Shown here: positions 43,870 to 54,500 of the stretch, in pieces
Layout: the number at the start of each line of letters is the position of its first letter
Numbering within the stretch: position 1 is the first letter of the stretch
NCBI GenBank assembly: GCA_017643365.1
Contig: JAEPNO010000002.1
Coordinates: 275,308-339,307 of the forward strand
DNA length: 64,000 bases
Direction of reading: 5' to 3'
Source: Balneolaceae bacterium
GTDB lineage: Bacteria; Bacteroidota; Rhodothermia; Balneolales; Balneolaceae
Made by a program: the position numbers and the translations under genes
Notes under the pieces: model-generated
Seen by the model: the letters and a program-made list of their open reading frames with translations, nothing else
Told to the model about the DNA's origin: nothing
Databases searched by the model: none

Positions 43870-45006
43870 ATGAAATTTAATACAAAAGCTATCCATGCGG
43901 GGCAAAAGCCGGAGGAAACTTCCGGTGCAGTTATGCCCCCTATTTTTCAAACTTCTACGTTCAAGCAAGCCGCACCAAATGTGCATCAAGGCTACGACTA
44001 TGCTCGCGTAGGAAATCCAACAAGAACTGCACTCGAAAAACTAATTGCAGGCCTTGAAGGGGCTGATGAATGTGCTTGTTTCTCTAGTGGAGTAGCAGCG
44101 ATGGATGCTTTGATGAAGATGTTTCGCCCGGGCGATCATATTCTTTCTTCCGATGATTTATATGGCGGTTCCTATCGGTTATTTACCAGTATTTTTGAGC
44201 CATATGGTATCGAATTTACGTTTATCAATATGACCGATCTTGACCTTGTTAAAGATTCGATTCGCCCAAATACTAAGATGATTTGGATTGAAACGCCTAC
44301 CAATCCCCTGCTTAGAATCGTGGATTTAAAAGGTCTTATTGATATCGCAAAAGAACGTGATATACTTTCGGTTGTTGATAACACATTTGCCTCGCCCTAT
44401 TTACAGCGCCCATTAGAATTTGGTGCCGATGCAGTGTTGCATAGTGCCACAAAATACCTTGCCGGTCACTCTGATGTGATACATGGAGCGGTTGCCAGTT
44501 CTCATCCGGCAATTATGGAAAACCTACGATTTCAAGTGAAAGCAGGCGGCGCTGTTCCAGGCCCAATGGATTGTTATTTAACACTTCGTGGAATTAAAAC
44601 GTTGGCCGTTCGAGTTCAACGTTCGGTTGAAAACACAAAAAAGATCGCAACTTATCTCGATCAACACCCAAAGGTTGGAAAGGTTTTATATCCCGGGTTA
44701 AGTCACCACCCACAGCACGAACTTGCGAAAGCACAAATGGACGATTTCGGTGCCATGCTCTCCTTTACGTTAAAAGATAATTCGATTGAAGCAGCTACCA
44801 AGTTTATGAGTAGCACCAAACTCTTCACTTTAGCTGAAAGCCTTGGTGGGGTTGAGTCTTTAATAAGTAATCCCGCATCGATGACGCACGGATCCATCCC
44901 AAAAGAACTCCGTGAAAAATCAGGTTTAGAAGATTCTTTGATTAGAATATCGGTTGGAATCGAGGATGTAGAAGATTTAATCGCTGATCTCGAGCAGGCA
45001 TTTTAA
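43870..45006 (+). CDS. Cystathionine gamma-synthase/lyase family PLP enzyme
   Basis: A 378-residue gamma-family PLP enzyme. GYDYARVGNPTRTALEKLIA, CFSSGVAAMDALMKMFRPGD, WIETPTNPLLRIVD and the PLP lysine in LHSATKYLAGHSDVIHGAV are present, and ESLGGVESLISNPASMTHGS closes the active site. Candidates are cystathionine gamma-synthase, gamma-lyase or an O-acetylhomoserine sulfhydrylase; the sequence does not separate them safely. The distance to the sulfate genes is 30 kb, so no operon link. Confidence 0.85.
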   Translation: MKFNTKAIHAGQKPEETSGAVMPPIFQTSTFKQAAPNVHQGYDYARVGNPTRTALEKLIAGLEGADECACFSSGVAAMDALMKMFRPGDHILSSDDLYGGSYRLFTSIFEPYGIEFTFINMTDLDLVKDSIRPNTKMIWIETPTNPLLRIVDLKGLIDIAKERDILSVVDNTFASPYLQRPLEFGADAVLHSATKYLAGHSDVIHGAVASSHPAIMENLRFQVKAGGAVPGPMDCYLTLRGIKTLAVRVQRSVENTKKIATYLDQHPKVGKVLYPGLSHHPQHELAKAQMDDFGAMLSFTLKDNSIEAATKFMSSTKLFTLAESLGGVESLISNPASMTHGSIPKELREKSGLEDSLIRISVGIEDVEDLIADLEQAF

Positions 45007-45091
45007 TCCGTTTTTTTCGACGCATTTTTCTATCTTTCGAACCCGCTAAAAAAGCGCTTTTTTAATTCAAATTTCCCATCAGAATATATTC

Positions 45092-46270
45092 ATGAAGAAC
45101 GTAGTAATTGTTGAAGCAAAACGAACTCCAATCGGAACTTTTGGCGGTGCATTAGCATCTTTCACCGCTCCCGAATTAGGAGCTATGGCAATTCTAGAAG
45201 TAGTTAAATCAGCCGGTATTAAAGCTGATGATGTACAAGAAGTTGTGATGGGTAACGTATTGAGCGCCGGAATCGGGCAAGCTCCAGCAAGACAAGCCGC
45301 AATTAAAGCCGGACTTTCTGAAAAAACTCCCGCTACAACGGTAAACAAAGTTTGTGCTTCCGGAATGAAATCCATCATGATTGCCGCTGATCAAATTATG
45401 CTTGGTCAGGCTGAGATTATGGTTGCCGGTGGAATGGAAAGCATGAGCAATGTGCCTTATTACTTACCGAAACAACGATTTGGATCAAAATATGGTCACG
45501 TTCAAACAGAAGATGGCATCCTTAAAGATGGCTTGTGGGATGTGTACAATAACTATGCTATGGGAAATGCTGCCGAATTGTGTGCAAAAGAATGCAATAT
45601 TTCGCGTGAGCAGCAGGATGAATTTGCGATCGAATCGTACAAAAGAGCTTTAAAAGCATTTGATGACGGCGATTTTGATGGAGAATTAATTAAGGTAAAA
45701 GTTACCGATCGCCGTGGAAATGTGACTATGGTTGAAAAAGATGAAGAGTTAGATCGTGTAAACTTTGATAAGGTGCCAACACTTCGCCCTGTTTTTGATA
45801 AAGAAGGAACTGTAACGGCAGCAAATGCTTCTAGCATTAATGATGGTGCTGCTGCTGTCTTGCTAATGAGTGAAGAGAAAGCCAATGAACTTGGTTTGAC
45901 TCCAATCGCCAGAATAGTAAGCCACGCCAGCGCTGCAAAGGCTCCCGAATGGTTTACCACGGCCCCTGCTGATGCTATCCCTATTGCTTTAGAAAGAGCA
46001 GGTAAAACTAAAGACGACATCGACTTATTCGAAATTAACGAAGCATTTTCTGTGGTTTCTTTAGCAAATAACCAAATTCTGGAATTAGATCCCGCGAAAG
46101 TAAACATCCATGGTGGAGCAGTAAGCATTGGCCACCCAATTGGTTGCTCCGGTGCTCGCATCGTGGTAACTCTTCTGCATGCGCTAAAGAAAACAGGTGG
46201 AAAGTTTGGCTGCGCAGGCATTTGTAACGGCGGTGGTGGTGCTTCAGCACTTGTTGTTGAGATGCTCTAA
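45092..46270 (+). CDS. Acetyl-CoA C-acetyltransferase (thiolase)
   Basis: A 392-residue thiolase. Active-site residues are Cys in NKVCASGMKSIMIAADQI (near residue 89), His in HGGAVSIGHPIGCSGARI (near 349) and Cys in GICNGGGGASALVVE (near 379). Enzymes of this group form acetoacetyl-CoA or cleave 3-ketoacyl-CoA, which fits with the ETF and acyl-CoA dehydrogenase genes earlier in the window. A perfect palindrome AAAAAAGCGCTTTTTT (45048-45063) lies 28 bp upstream. Confidence 0.93.
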   Translation: MKNVVIVEAKRTPIGTFGGALASFTAPELGAMAILEVVKSAGIKADDVQEVVMGNVLSAGIGQAPARQAAIKAGLSEKTPATTVNKVCASGMKSIMIAADQIMLGQAEIMVAGGMESMSNVPYYLPKQRFGSKYGHVQTEDGILKDGLWDVYNNYAMGNAAELCAKECNISREQQDEFAIESYKRALKAFDDGDFDGELIKVKVTDRRGNVTMVEKDEELDRVNFDKVPTLRPVFDKEGTVTAANASSINDGAAAVLLMSEEKANELGLTPIARIVSHASAAKAPEWFTTAPADAIPIALERAGKTKDDIDLFEINEAFSVVSLANNQILELDPAKVNIHGGAVSIGHPIGCSGARIVVTLLHALKKTGGKFGCAGICNGGGGASALVVEML

Positions 46271-46491
46271 TTTTACTTAGAGCATTGACATTATCTCGTT
46301 ACAGAGCTATTATATACCGAAACGCAAACTAACCCTGTATTACCATACACATCGCTACTATTTTTTAACTTTTTTTGAAATAAGCAGAGTATGGAGAAAT
46401 CTCCTCTCTTTACCATTAATAAAACAGGTTTACTATAAGCAATACCCGCTACTGTAACGACTATTAAGTCACTAACATTAGATACCATAAT

Positions 46492-49400
46492 ATGCGTAGA
46501 AGTCTCTTCTACCTGATATTATTTGTTTGCGGGAGTCCATTGCAGCTTTTCGCCCAACAGTTTTATCCGATTACCGATACTGCTGAGTACACAGAGTATG
46601 TATTGGAAAATCCGGATCTACTGATCGCTCCATCGTATGAGGTTCTAGGGGATGCTGCATCTGCCAATCCATTTCAAATTATAGAACAACGCATTTCTGA
46701 AAAGGATGTGATTCTGGATCGGGATCAGATTCTTGGATTAGCGCTTTCAACCGATTCGGTTGGTGTAACCGAGTTCATGAATACAGGAACGATGCGAAAC
46801 AAGCAAGTTGCATCACTTAGAATTCACGTAGCTCGTGCAGGGGAAAACAGCACTTTAGTAACTGAGTACCTACGCATCAGAGTAAAAAAACCAGTTGAAC
46901 GCAATCTACTCTCTAAATCTGTACGTGGCGCCTCAAATACCGATCACCCTTTTGCCACCGGAACATGGTTTAAAATCCCGGTAACAAAAAGTGGCATTTA
47001 TCAACTCAATTATGAATATCTGCAAGTCCTTGGAGTAAATGTTGATCAGATTAATCCGCAGAATATCCAACTTTGGGGCACAAACGGATTTATGTTGGCA
47101 GAGAGCAACAATATTGCACGACCAGAATTTAAACAGCTTCCAATCTTGGTAGAGGGAGAAGCCGATGAAAGTTTTGACAGCAACGACCGTGTATTATTCT
47201 ATGGTAATTCACCACATAAAGTAAATAGAACCGAATCTAGTTTTAACCATAGTATTCATCCCTACAGTAACACTAGTTATGTATTTTTAACCGTAAGTAG
47301 TGAATCAGGTGAGCGTTTCACTTTCGAATCTAATTCAGGGTCGGCAGTTTCAACTATTACCAGCTTTACCGATTTCATTTGGAAAGAAGAAGAGCTCAAC
47401 AAAGCAGAAGATCGCCAACGAAGTGGCCGATATTGGTTGGGACAGCGGATTCCGGCAACTGCGCAAAACACCGAAGTAACCATTTTCCAGGATACTATTC
47501 CGGGTGTTTCTGTAAATCAAAGTTTAAGAATTTCAGGAAGAATGTACGCTCGTGCACTTCGAACCACTAATTTTAGTGTGGATGTAAATGGCACTAACCT
47601 CAGCGAGTTTAGTATTAGTAGAGTAAGCGGTGGGTATTTATCGTACAACGGTGATGCTGCAAATGGTCGAAATTTCAGTGGCACTATCTCGCCAGCTATC
47701 AACAATAATATCGTTACGATTACAACCACAATGAGCAATGCTGATGACGGTGCCAACGGTTTTGTTGATTATCTGAGGTTGGAAATTGAACGCGAATTGG
47801 TGGCTGAGCGAAATCGCCTCCTATTTATGCCTCCGGTCAATAACGAACCTGACGAGTTAGCCCGATTCGTTCTTCAAGGTTTTTCTTCGGAACCCATTGT
47901 ACTTGATGTTACCGACCCGATCAATCCCGTAAGAATTACAACATCGGCTTCCGGCTCGAATTTCGAAATTGTAACAGCACAGGATTTCCAACGCAGAATA
48001 ATTGCTCAATCAAGTTTTTATACACCTCAACCCGGTTCATTGGTACCAAACCAGAATCTTCATGGACTGAGCTCCTATCCGGATTACATTATCGTTACCA
48101 GCGAGCTTTTCAAACCTTATGCTGATGAACTAGCCCAACATCGGACTGAAGACGGCCTAACTCCTTTAGTTGTAACCCAAAATCAGATTTTAAATGAATT
48201 TTCCGGAGGAGCAAAAGATCCAACTGCAATTCGCGATTTTCTAAAATATCTATATGATCGGGCAAATAATGCTAATGAAACGCTTCCCCGATACCTGCTT
48301 CTTTTTGGTGATACTACCTACGATACTAAAAACATCGTAAAAAATGCTTACAACAATTATGTACTCACTTACCAAAGTCCGAATTCACTAAGTAGAATTG
48401 GCAGCTATGCCTCAGACGATTATTTCGGCTTCATGGATGCAAACGAAGGTGGTTTTATTAGTGGCTCAAGAATTGATATAGGAATAGGCAGAATCCCGGC
48501 CCAAACGCGACAAGAAGCACGAATTGCATTAAATAAAATCTACCGTTACGAAAATCCTGAAAATGACGGTGAATGGCAGAATTTGTTCACTTTTGCCGGT
48601 GATGATGATTTCCCCGATCGGGATACAAACAGAGATTTACACGTTTGGAACGCAGACGGAACAGCAGACCGAATGAATGTAATCGACTCGGGTTTACGCC
48701 TGAAAAAGATTTACTTATTTGCGTATCAGGAAGAAATTACGGGCTCAGGTCGTGAAATTCCTGGAGCCTCTGAAGATTTCATCAATACCCTGAACAATGG
48801 AACTTTGGTAATGAATTATTCAGGTCATGGAAATACAGATGTACTATCTGATGAGGAACTTTTTTCGATTGATGACATCCCAAGCCTGACAAATAGCGAC
48901 CGACTATCAGTAATAGTAACTGCTACTTGTCAATTCGGTCGTTATGACGACATCAACCAACAATCGGGTGCCGAACAGTTGTTTTTTGCTGATAATGGCG
49001 GTGCAATTGCCAGTTTTACTACTACTCGTATCGTTTATACCAGCAGTAACCCAAATGGTGGGCAGAATTTTGCGCTGAATATTGCTCTTTCTCAGGAAAT
49101 GCTCCAACGTGACGAAAATGGTCTGCCTGCTCGTTTAGGTGATATCATTTATCGAACTAAAAATACTTCGGCGGGAGCCTCCTCTAATTCCCGCAGATTC
49201 ATCCTGATAGGAGATCCTGCGCTTAGATTAGCCTTACCGGATAAACCGGCTCAGCTTACAACCATCAATGATATTGATGTAGCAAGTGAAGATACTGTGC
49301 TAACTATAAGAGCTTTAGATATGGTAACCTTAAAGGGTGAAGTATTGAACTCTGACGGAACCAAAGACTCTGGGTATAACGGTCTGATTAATGTAAAGTT

Positions 49401-50373
49401 ATTAGATGCCAAGCGAAGAGTGTCTTTACCACAAGACATTGAATGGATCGAAGATGATGGTTGCTACCTCTATAAAAATACAGAACGCGAATGCACCTAT
49501 GATGTTGAAAACACGGTGTTATTCAATGGAAAAGCGAATGTAAGTGGCGGAGATTTCAGCATCGAGTTTGTATTGCCTAAAGACATCAGCTACAGCCCTG
49601 ATCAGGCAAGAATCGTGCTTTTTGCACATGGTGATGATTACACAGCAGGCGGCTCGTTCACCAATGTGATCTTTAATGGTGTCAATGAAAATGCTGAGAA
49701 TGATGGTGCCGGTCCGGAATTAGACATTTACTTAAACGACGAAACTTTCTTTAACGGTGATTTAACCACCGATAACCCAACACTTATCGTTGAGCTGGCT
49801 GACAGCTCCGGTATTAACGCAACAGGAACAGGAGTAGGACATGAAATAATTGCTACTATCGATACAAATCCAAAACGCACATTCGTTCTCAATGAGTTTT
49901 ACGAGGGTGCACTTAATGATTTCTCACAGGGGCGTATCGAGTATCCGCTGGATGAACTTCCGGAGGGTAACTATTCGCTAAAAGTTCGGGCTTGGGATGT
50001 ACATAACAACCCATCTGAAGAAAGCATTTTCTTCGAAGTAGCTGAATCAGACGATCTGGTAATTGACAAAGTGTATAATTATCCAAATCCAATGAATAAT
50101 AAGACTGCTTTTACGTTCGAACATAACCAACAAGGAAATGCACTGGATGTAGACATTAGAATCTACACGCTCTCGGGCAAACCGGTGCAGCACCTTCAAG
50201 AGTATATCACAAATACATCAAGTTCTTATGCCAGTATTCCATGGAATGGCCGTGACAGGGATTATGATCGCCTGGGTAACGGTACTTATATTTATGTGCT
50301 TCGGGTTACAACAGATACCCCCGAAGGAAGAAAATCAACCGAAAAAATCGAAAAGCTCGTTATAATCAGATAA
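46492..50373 (+). CDS. porU: Type IX secretion system sortase PorU
   Basis: A 1293-residue cell-surface protease/sortase of the gingipain (C25) family which removes the sorting domain from type IX cargo and attaches it to lipopolysaccharide. The catalytic histidine is in VMNYSGHGNTDVLSDEE and the cysteine in VTATCQFGRYDDINQQSG. Other family landmarks are LLLFGDTTYDTKNIVKNAYN and SYASDDYFGFMDANEGG. The C-terminus has an FlgD-like beta module (NYPNPMNNKTAFTFEHNQQG). It begins the cluster porU-porV-M6-like cargo. The 221 bp upstream contain no ORF I can support. Confidence 0.93.
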   Translation: MRRSLFYLILFVCGSPLQLFAQQFYPITDTAEYTEYVLENPDLLIAPSYEVLGDAASANPFQIIEQRISEKDVILDRDQILGLALSTDSVGVTEFMNTGTMRNKQVASLRIHVARAGENSTLVTEYLRIRVKKPVERNLLSKSVRGASNTDHPFATGTWFKIPVTKSGIYQLNYEYLQVLGVNVDQINPQNIQLWGTNGFMLAESNNIARPEFKQLPILVEGEADESFDSNDRVLFYGNSPHKVNRTESSFNHSIHPYSNTSYVFLTVSSESGERFTFESNSGSAVSTITSFTDFIWKEEELNKAEDRQRSGRYWLGQRIPATAQNTEVTIFQDTIPGVSVNQSLRISGRMYARALRTTNFSVDVNGTNLSEFSISRVSGGYLSYNGDAANGRNFSGTISPAINNNIVTITTTMSNADDGANGFVDYLRLEIERELVAERNRLLFMPPVNNEPDELARFVLQGFSSEPIVLDVTDPINPVRITTSASGSNFEIVTAQDFQRRIIAQSSFYTPQPGSLVPNQNLHGLSSYPDYIIVTSELFKPYADELAQHRTEDGLTPLVVTQNQILNEFSGGAKDPTAIRDFLKYLYDRANNANETLPRYLLLFGDTTYDTKNIVKNAYNNYVLTYQSPNSLSRIGSYASDDYFGFMDANEGGFISGSRIDIGIGRIPAQTRQEARIALNKIYRYENPENDGEWQNLFTFAGDDDFPDRDTNRDLHVWNADGTADRMNVIDSGLRLKKIYLFAYQEEITGSGREIPGASEDFINTLNNGTLVMNYSGHGNTDVLSDEELFSIDDIPSLTNSDRLSVIVTATCQFGRYDDINQQSGAEQLFFADNGGAIASFTTTRIVYTSSNPNGGQNFALNIALSQEMLQRDENGLPARLGDIIYRTKNTSAGASSNSRRFILIGDPALRLALPDKPAQLTTINDIDVASEDTVLTIRALDMVTLKGEVLNSDGTKDSGYNGLINVKLLDAKRRVSLPQDIEWIEDDGCYLYKNTERECTYDVENTVLFNGKANVSGGDFSIEFVLPKDISYSPDQARIVLFAHGDDYTAGGSFTNVIFNGVNENAENDGAGPELDIYLNDETFFNGDLTTDNPTLIVELADSSGINATGTGVGHEIIATIDTNPKRTFVLNEFYEGALNDFSQGRIEYPLDELPEGNYSLKVRAWDVHNNPSEESIFFEVAESDDLVIDKVYNYPNPMNNKTAFTFEHNQQGNALDVDIRIYTLSGKPVQHLQEYITNTSSSYASIPWNGRDRDYDRLGNGTYIYVLRVTTDTPEGRKSTEKIEKLVIIR

Positions 50374-50405
50374 TTATCTACCACATATAATTGGATCGAA
50401 TCCGT

Positions 50406-50413
50406 TATATTTG
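50406..50413 (+). promoter_or_regulatory. Candidate -7 promoter element before porV
   Basis: TATATTTG fits the consensus TAnnTTTG and lies 22 bp before the porV ATG. The -33 region is not clear (TTG at 50391 is too close). Confidence 0.35.
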
Positions 50414-50435
50414 ACGACTAAACTATTTGTCATCT

Positions 50436-51584
50436 ATGAAAAAAAATATCTTGTTGGCACTGATCACTGTGATCAGCGTTTTTCCTGCAGTAAGCAAGGC
50501 ACAAATCGCAATTACAGCTGTACCGTTTCTGCAAATTGAACCCGATTCTCGTGGCGCAGCCATGGGTAATACCGGTGTTGCTTTAGCAGACAATGCAGCT
50601 GCTATGTTTTGGAACCCGGCCGGCCTGGCATTTCAGCGCGATAATCAGATTAGTTTAACCCACTCTAATTGGTTGAAAAACTTTAATGTTTCCGATTTAT
50701 TTTACGATTACGTTGTTGGTAAAGTATATATAGAAGGAATTGGCACTATTGGCGGGCACCTTACCTTCCTTAATCTTGGGGAGCAAGCTGTTACCAAAGA
50801 AGATAGTCCCGAGGTAATTTCTAAATTCAATAGTTTAGAATTCGCTTTGGGTCTATCCTACGGGTATGAAGTGAGTAATAACTTTGCTTTAGGCACTTCA
50901 CTGCGTTTTATTTACTCAAGTTTAGCAAGTGGTACTTCGGTTGCAGAGCAAAAAGTAAATCCCGGTAGCAGCGTTGCCATTGACTTGTCTACCCTTTACC
51001 GAACTGATTATTTTTTAATTGGAAGTAATAGAGCTCGATTCAGTACAGGATTCAATCTTTCAAATATTGGCCCTGGAATGCAATACACTGATAATGCTCA
51101 GAAGGACCCACTTCCTACATTACTTCGAATCGGTGTTGCATTCAGTTATGAATTGGATCCTGAAGGCTTTAATAAAATCAATATTGCTACTGATGTTTCA
51201 AAAATCATGGCTCGAACTAAAGATAAAATCACAACTAATAGTGATGGTTCTTTAGATACTATGCGAGTTGCCTCTGGTCCACTCGAAGCATTGGTTGAGT
51301 CATGGGGCTCATGGATTCACTTCAATGGTCAAACCAATGTGGATGTTAGTTTATTGCAACAGTTAATGATAGGAACAGGTCTTGAATACTGGTACGACGA
51401 TACTTTCGCCCTTCGCGGTGGATTCTATTATGAAGACCCTAATAATGGAGATCGAAAATACGTTACTTTTGGCGCCGGACTTAGATACAATGCCATAGGC
51501 GTCGACTTTAGTTATATAAAAACACTGGAAGCCGATCATCCACTGGCAAACACTCTCAGGTTTAGCTTACTGGTCGATTTTTAG
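50436..51584 (+). CDS. porV: Type IX secretion system outer-membrane protein PorV
   Basis: A 382-residue outer-membrane beta-barrel that shuttles cargo from the translocon to PorU. The mature start AVPFLQIEPDSRGAAMGNTG and VALADNAAAMFWNPAGLAFQ are diagnostic. The start is ATG 50436; a TTG three codons upstream is less likely. It is directly downstream of porU, as in other type IX organisms, and is followed after 5 bp by a cargo gene. Confidence 0.93.
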   Translation: MKKNILLALITVISVFPAVSKAQIAITAVPFLQIEPDSRGAAMGNTGVALADNAAAMFWNPAGLAFQRDNQISLTHSNWLKNFNVSDLFYDYVVGKVYIEGIGTIGGHLTFLNLGEQAVTKEDSPEVISKFNSLEFALGLSYGYEVSNNFALGTSLRFIYSSLASGTSVAEQKVNPGSSVAIDLSTLYRTDYFLIGSNRARFSTGFNLSNIGPGMQYTDNAQKDPLPTLLRIGVAFSYELDPEGFNKINIATDVSKIMARTKDKITTNSDGSLDTMRVASGPLEALVESWGSWIHFNGQTNVDVSLLQQLMIGTGLEYWYDDTFALRGGFYYEDPNNGDRKYVTFGAGLRYNAIGVDFSYIKTLEADHPLANTLRFSLLVDF

Positions 51585-51589
51585 CGAAT

Positions 51590-54500
51590 ATGAAAATTCC
51601 CCTGTTAAAGATCATATTTTTTGCAAGTATGCTCTTTCTTTTTCTTATTCAATCTGTCAATGGTCAAGAGATAAAGTTCAAGAGAACTCATCCAATTTCT
51701 TTAAACACTGAAATTAGCAGATCAACCCCAGCCACTGGAACAATTAATATTGTTGCTGTGATGGTTGAATTTCAATCAGACACCAATCGTCTGACATCAG
51801 GTACAGGAATTTTTGGTTCAAATGGATTAGACGGTCTACCTTATTTGACCAGAGAAGAACAAACATTTATCGACCCACTCCCACATAATCGACCTTATTT
51901 TGAAGCCCATCTAGAATTCGTAAAAAACTATTTTCTTAAATCTTCTGATGATCAACTAACTTTTGATTATCAGGTTCTTCCTCAGGTTTACCAGTTGGAT
52001 AAACCGATGGAAGAATATGCACCGATTGGTGATACGTTTACTCTTGAAAAAATTGCTGCATTGATGCAAGATGTTTGGGCAAAAGTCGAAGCTCAAGGTG
52101 GTTTTGATGCCACTGGACTCGATCCTGATAACACTGTCTTTGTAATCTTCCATGCGGGTATTGGCCGAGATGTTGAATTAACCGGAACTAGTTTAGATAT
52201 TACCCCTTTCGACCTTCCCTCCATCACTTTAGATGAGAACAATCTCGCTGACTTATTAGATGATCCAAGCTTTGATGGATTTTCGATAAATAATGGCTCT
52301 TTTCGAGTGAACAATTCCATGTTAATTCCTCGTACGCAATCGCGGCGAGGTACTGATATCAGTAATAATGAAATTGTGTTTCCTCTATCTATCAATGGGT
52401 TACTTACTGCGTCTATTGGAAGCTATCTTGGGCTACCTGATCTTTTCAACACAGAAAATGGCCAGCCCGCTATTGGTCGGTTTGGGTTGATGGACGGCGC
52501 TGGATTTTTTGCCTACAACGGGCTCCTTCCTCCTGAACCCTCTGCCTGGGAGAAGATATTTTTGGGCTGGGAAACACCTATTTCAATTTCTAATGATGAG
52601 ACGGATCCAATTCAATTAGCTGCAGGTTCTTTGGATCAACCAAACAGCATTGCCAAAATTGAACTTTCATCCACCGAATATTTTCTGATTGAAAACCGCC
52701 ATCGTGATCCCGAATTAATTGAAGAAACAGCGGCCAGCGTCACCATCACAACGCGGACTACAGATGGCAATCTGGTTGATAAAACATTTACAAATCTGGA
52801 TGAAGATTTCATCTTCCAAGCGGCCGGTTTTGACACCCTGTTGGTACCGGGAACCATCGTGGATGTGAGCAATTTTGACTGGAGTCTTCCGGGCGGACTT
52901 GACGTAGGCGAAGATGGTGATGCCGGAACCGAAGACGATCGCCACTTAAACGGCGGAATATTGATCTGGCACATTGATGAAGGCGTGTTGGCGCAACAAC
53001 TCGATCGTGATCGAGTGAATGCAGATGAAAACCGCCGTGGTGTAGACCTAGAAGAAGGTGATGGAGCGCAAGACATTGGCAAGAGCGTTGGCCTACTAGA
53101 TAACTCACCAACTTTTGGATACGCCTTTGATTTCTGGTGGGCTGGAAACGACTTCCGCGTAATCACCCAAACCACCGAAATTGATTTGAACCCGGATAAC
53201 ATTTTCGGTCCGGAAACCTATCCCAATAACAATTCCAATTCTGGGGCCCGTTCAGGTTTTGAGCTGTACAATTTCTCGGATAATCTGCCTGTTGCCAGTT
53301 TTAAAATTCGGGAGGTTGGCACTGAAGATTTAGATTTCATTCAGATAGGATCAAGTACGCTAGACGGTCCATTTAGCTTTGGCACACAAGAAGAATTATA
53401 CCATGATTACTTTCCTTTATCGATCTCTGTTCAGAACTTCAGGAACGATACCGTGGTGGTAATTCCGTCAACTACGAGTCTATTTTTGAGTGACTTAACC
53501 GGCAATAACCCATTTAGCTCTTTTATATTTAGAATAAATGGAGGCGTTTATACTCAGCCTATAAATATTGAGAACGAATTCATCGTTTTGTACTCAAGGG
53601 AAAACGCCACAACTAAATACGACAATAATAATCCCGGCTCAATTACCGCTACAACCTTGATTGGTACAAGCGGTTCTGATCAAATCGGACCTGAATTCGG
53701 ATTTGTAAGTTCTCAGGATGGAATTAACATCGATTATGATTTCAATAATCTCTCGATTCATGTTCGCTCAGGAAATCAATTTGAAACTAACTCAGGCTAT
53801 GAATTCCGCTCTGAAATCATCAACAGTAAGTATGTTGGGATAAACGGAAACACCATTGAGTTTGTAGGTGAAAGCATCCCGGATTATTTCGCTGATTACG
53901 ATCAGCGTTTGTTTGCAGGAACCATCGAAAGCAATCTCGGCAATTTTTATTACCTCTTCGAAGACGGTCGTTTTTCTATTGCTGATCCATCCAAGTCAGA
54001 AGCCGTCACACCAATTTTTGAGGAAGAACAAGCAGAATGGCCCGCAATTGTGGATGAAGGCTACATCTACCGAATCAACCGCACCGACAACCAGATTGAA
54101 GGCTATAATTTCAACGGTGCGTTGCTAGCCAACACTCCCATTTTAGCGCCGGATAGCATTCAATTTATCGGAACTCCGATCATTGCCGACATCACCGGAG
54201 ACAACCGACAAGATATATTAGTGGTGGGACAAGATGAGTACTCCGTGAATATTTTTGCCTATGAAACCGATGGAAATCCGATCGAGGGCTTTCCGTTATA
54301 CGTGGGTGGTGCTGTTGGAAGTGATGTTCAGCCGATTCATCCTGTTATGTTCGAAGATGTGCTCTATGCCGTTAGCCATACCGGTGATTTACGTGCATGG
54401 AGATTCTTAAATCACACATCTACTCAATGGCCGGGGCGTTATGGCGAAAATCCTTATAACAAAGTTTCTGCCTACATCGAATTTGAGGAAAACACAAATG

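Noticed and set aside
45044..45063. Palindrome AAAAAAGCGCTTTTTT before the thiolase gene as a terminator
   Set aside because: The usable stem is only 4 bp (CGCT/AGCG); it may be a weak terminator or an operator, but neither can be supported.
45553..46221. 222-codon open frame antisense to the thiolase gene
   Set aside because: Shadow of a strongly coding gene; no signal or family resemblance.
52636..53202. 188-codon open frame antisense to the M6-like gene
   Set aside because: Composition is that of a shadow frame (Ser/Pro-rich) with no family pattern, while the opposite strand encodes a clear domain order.
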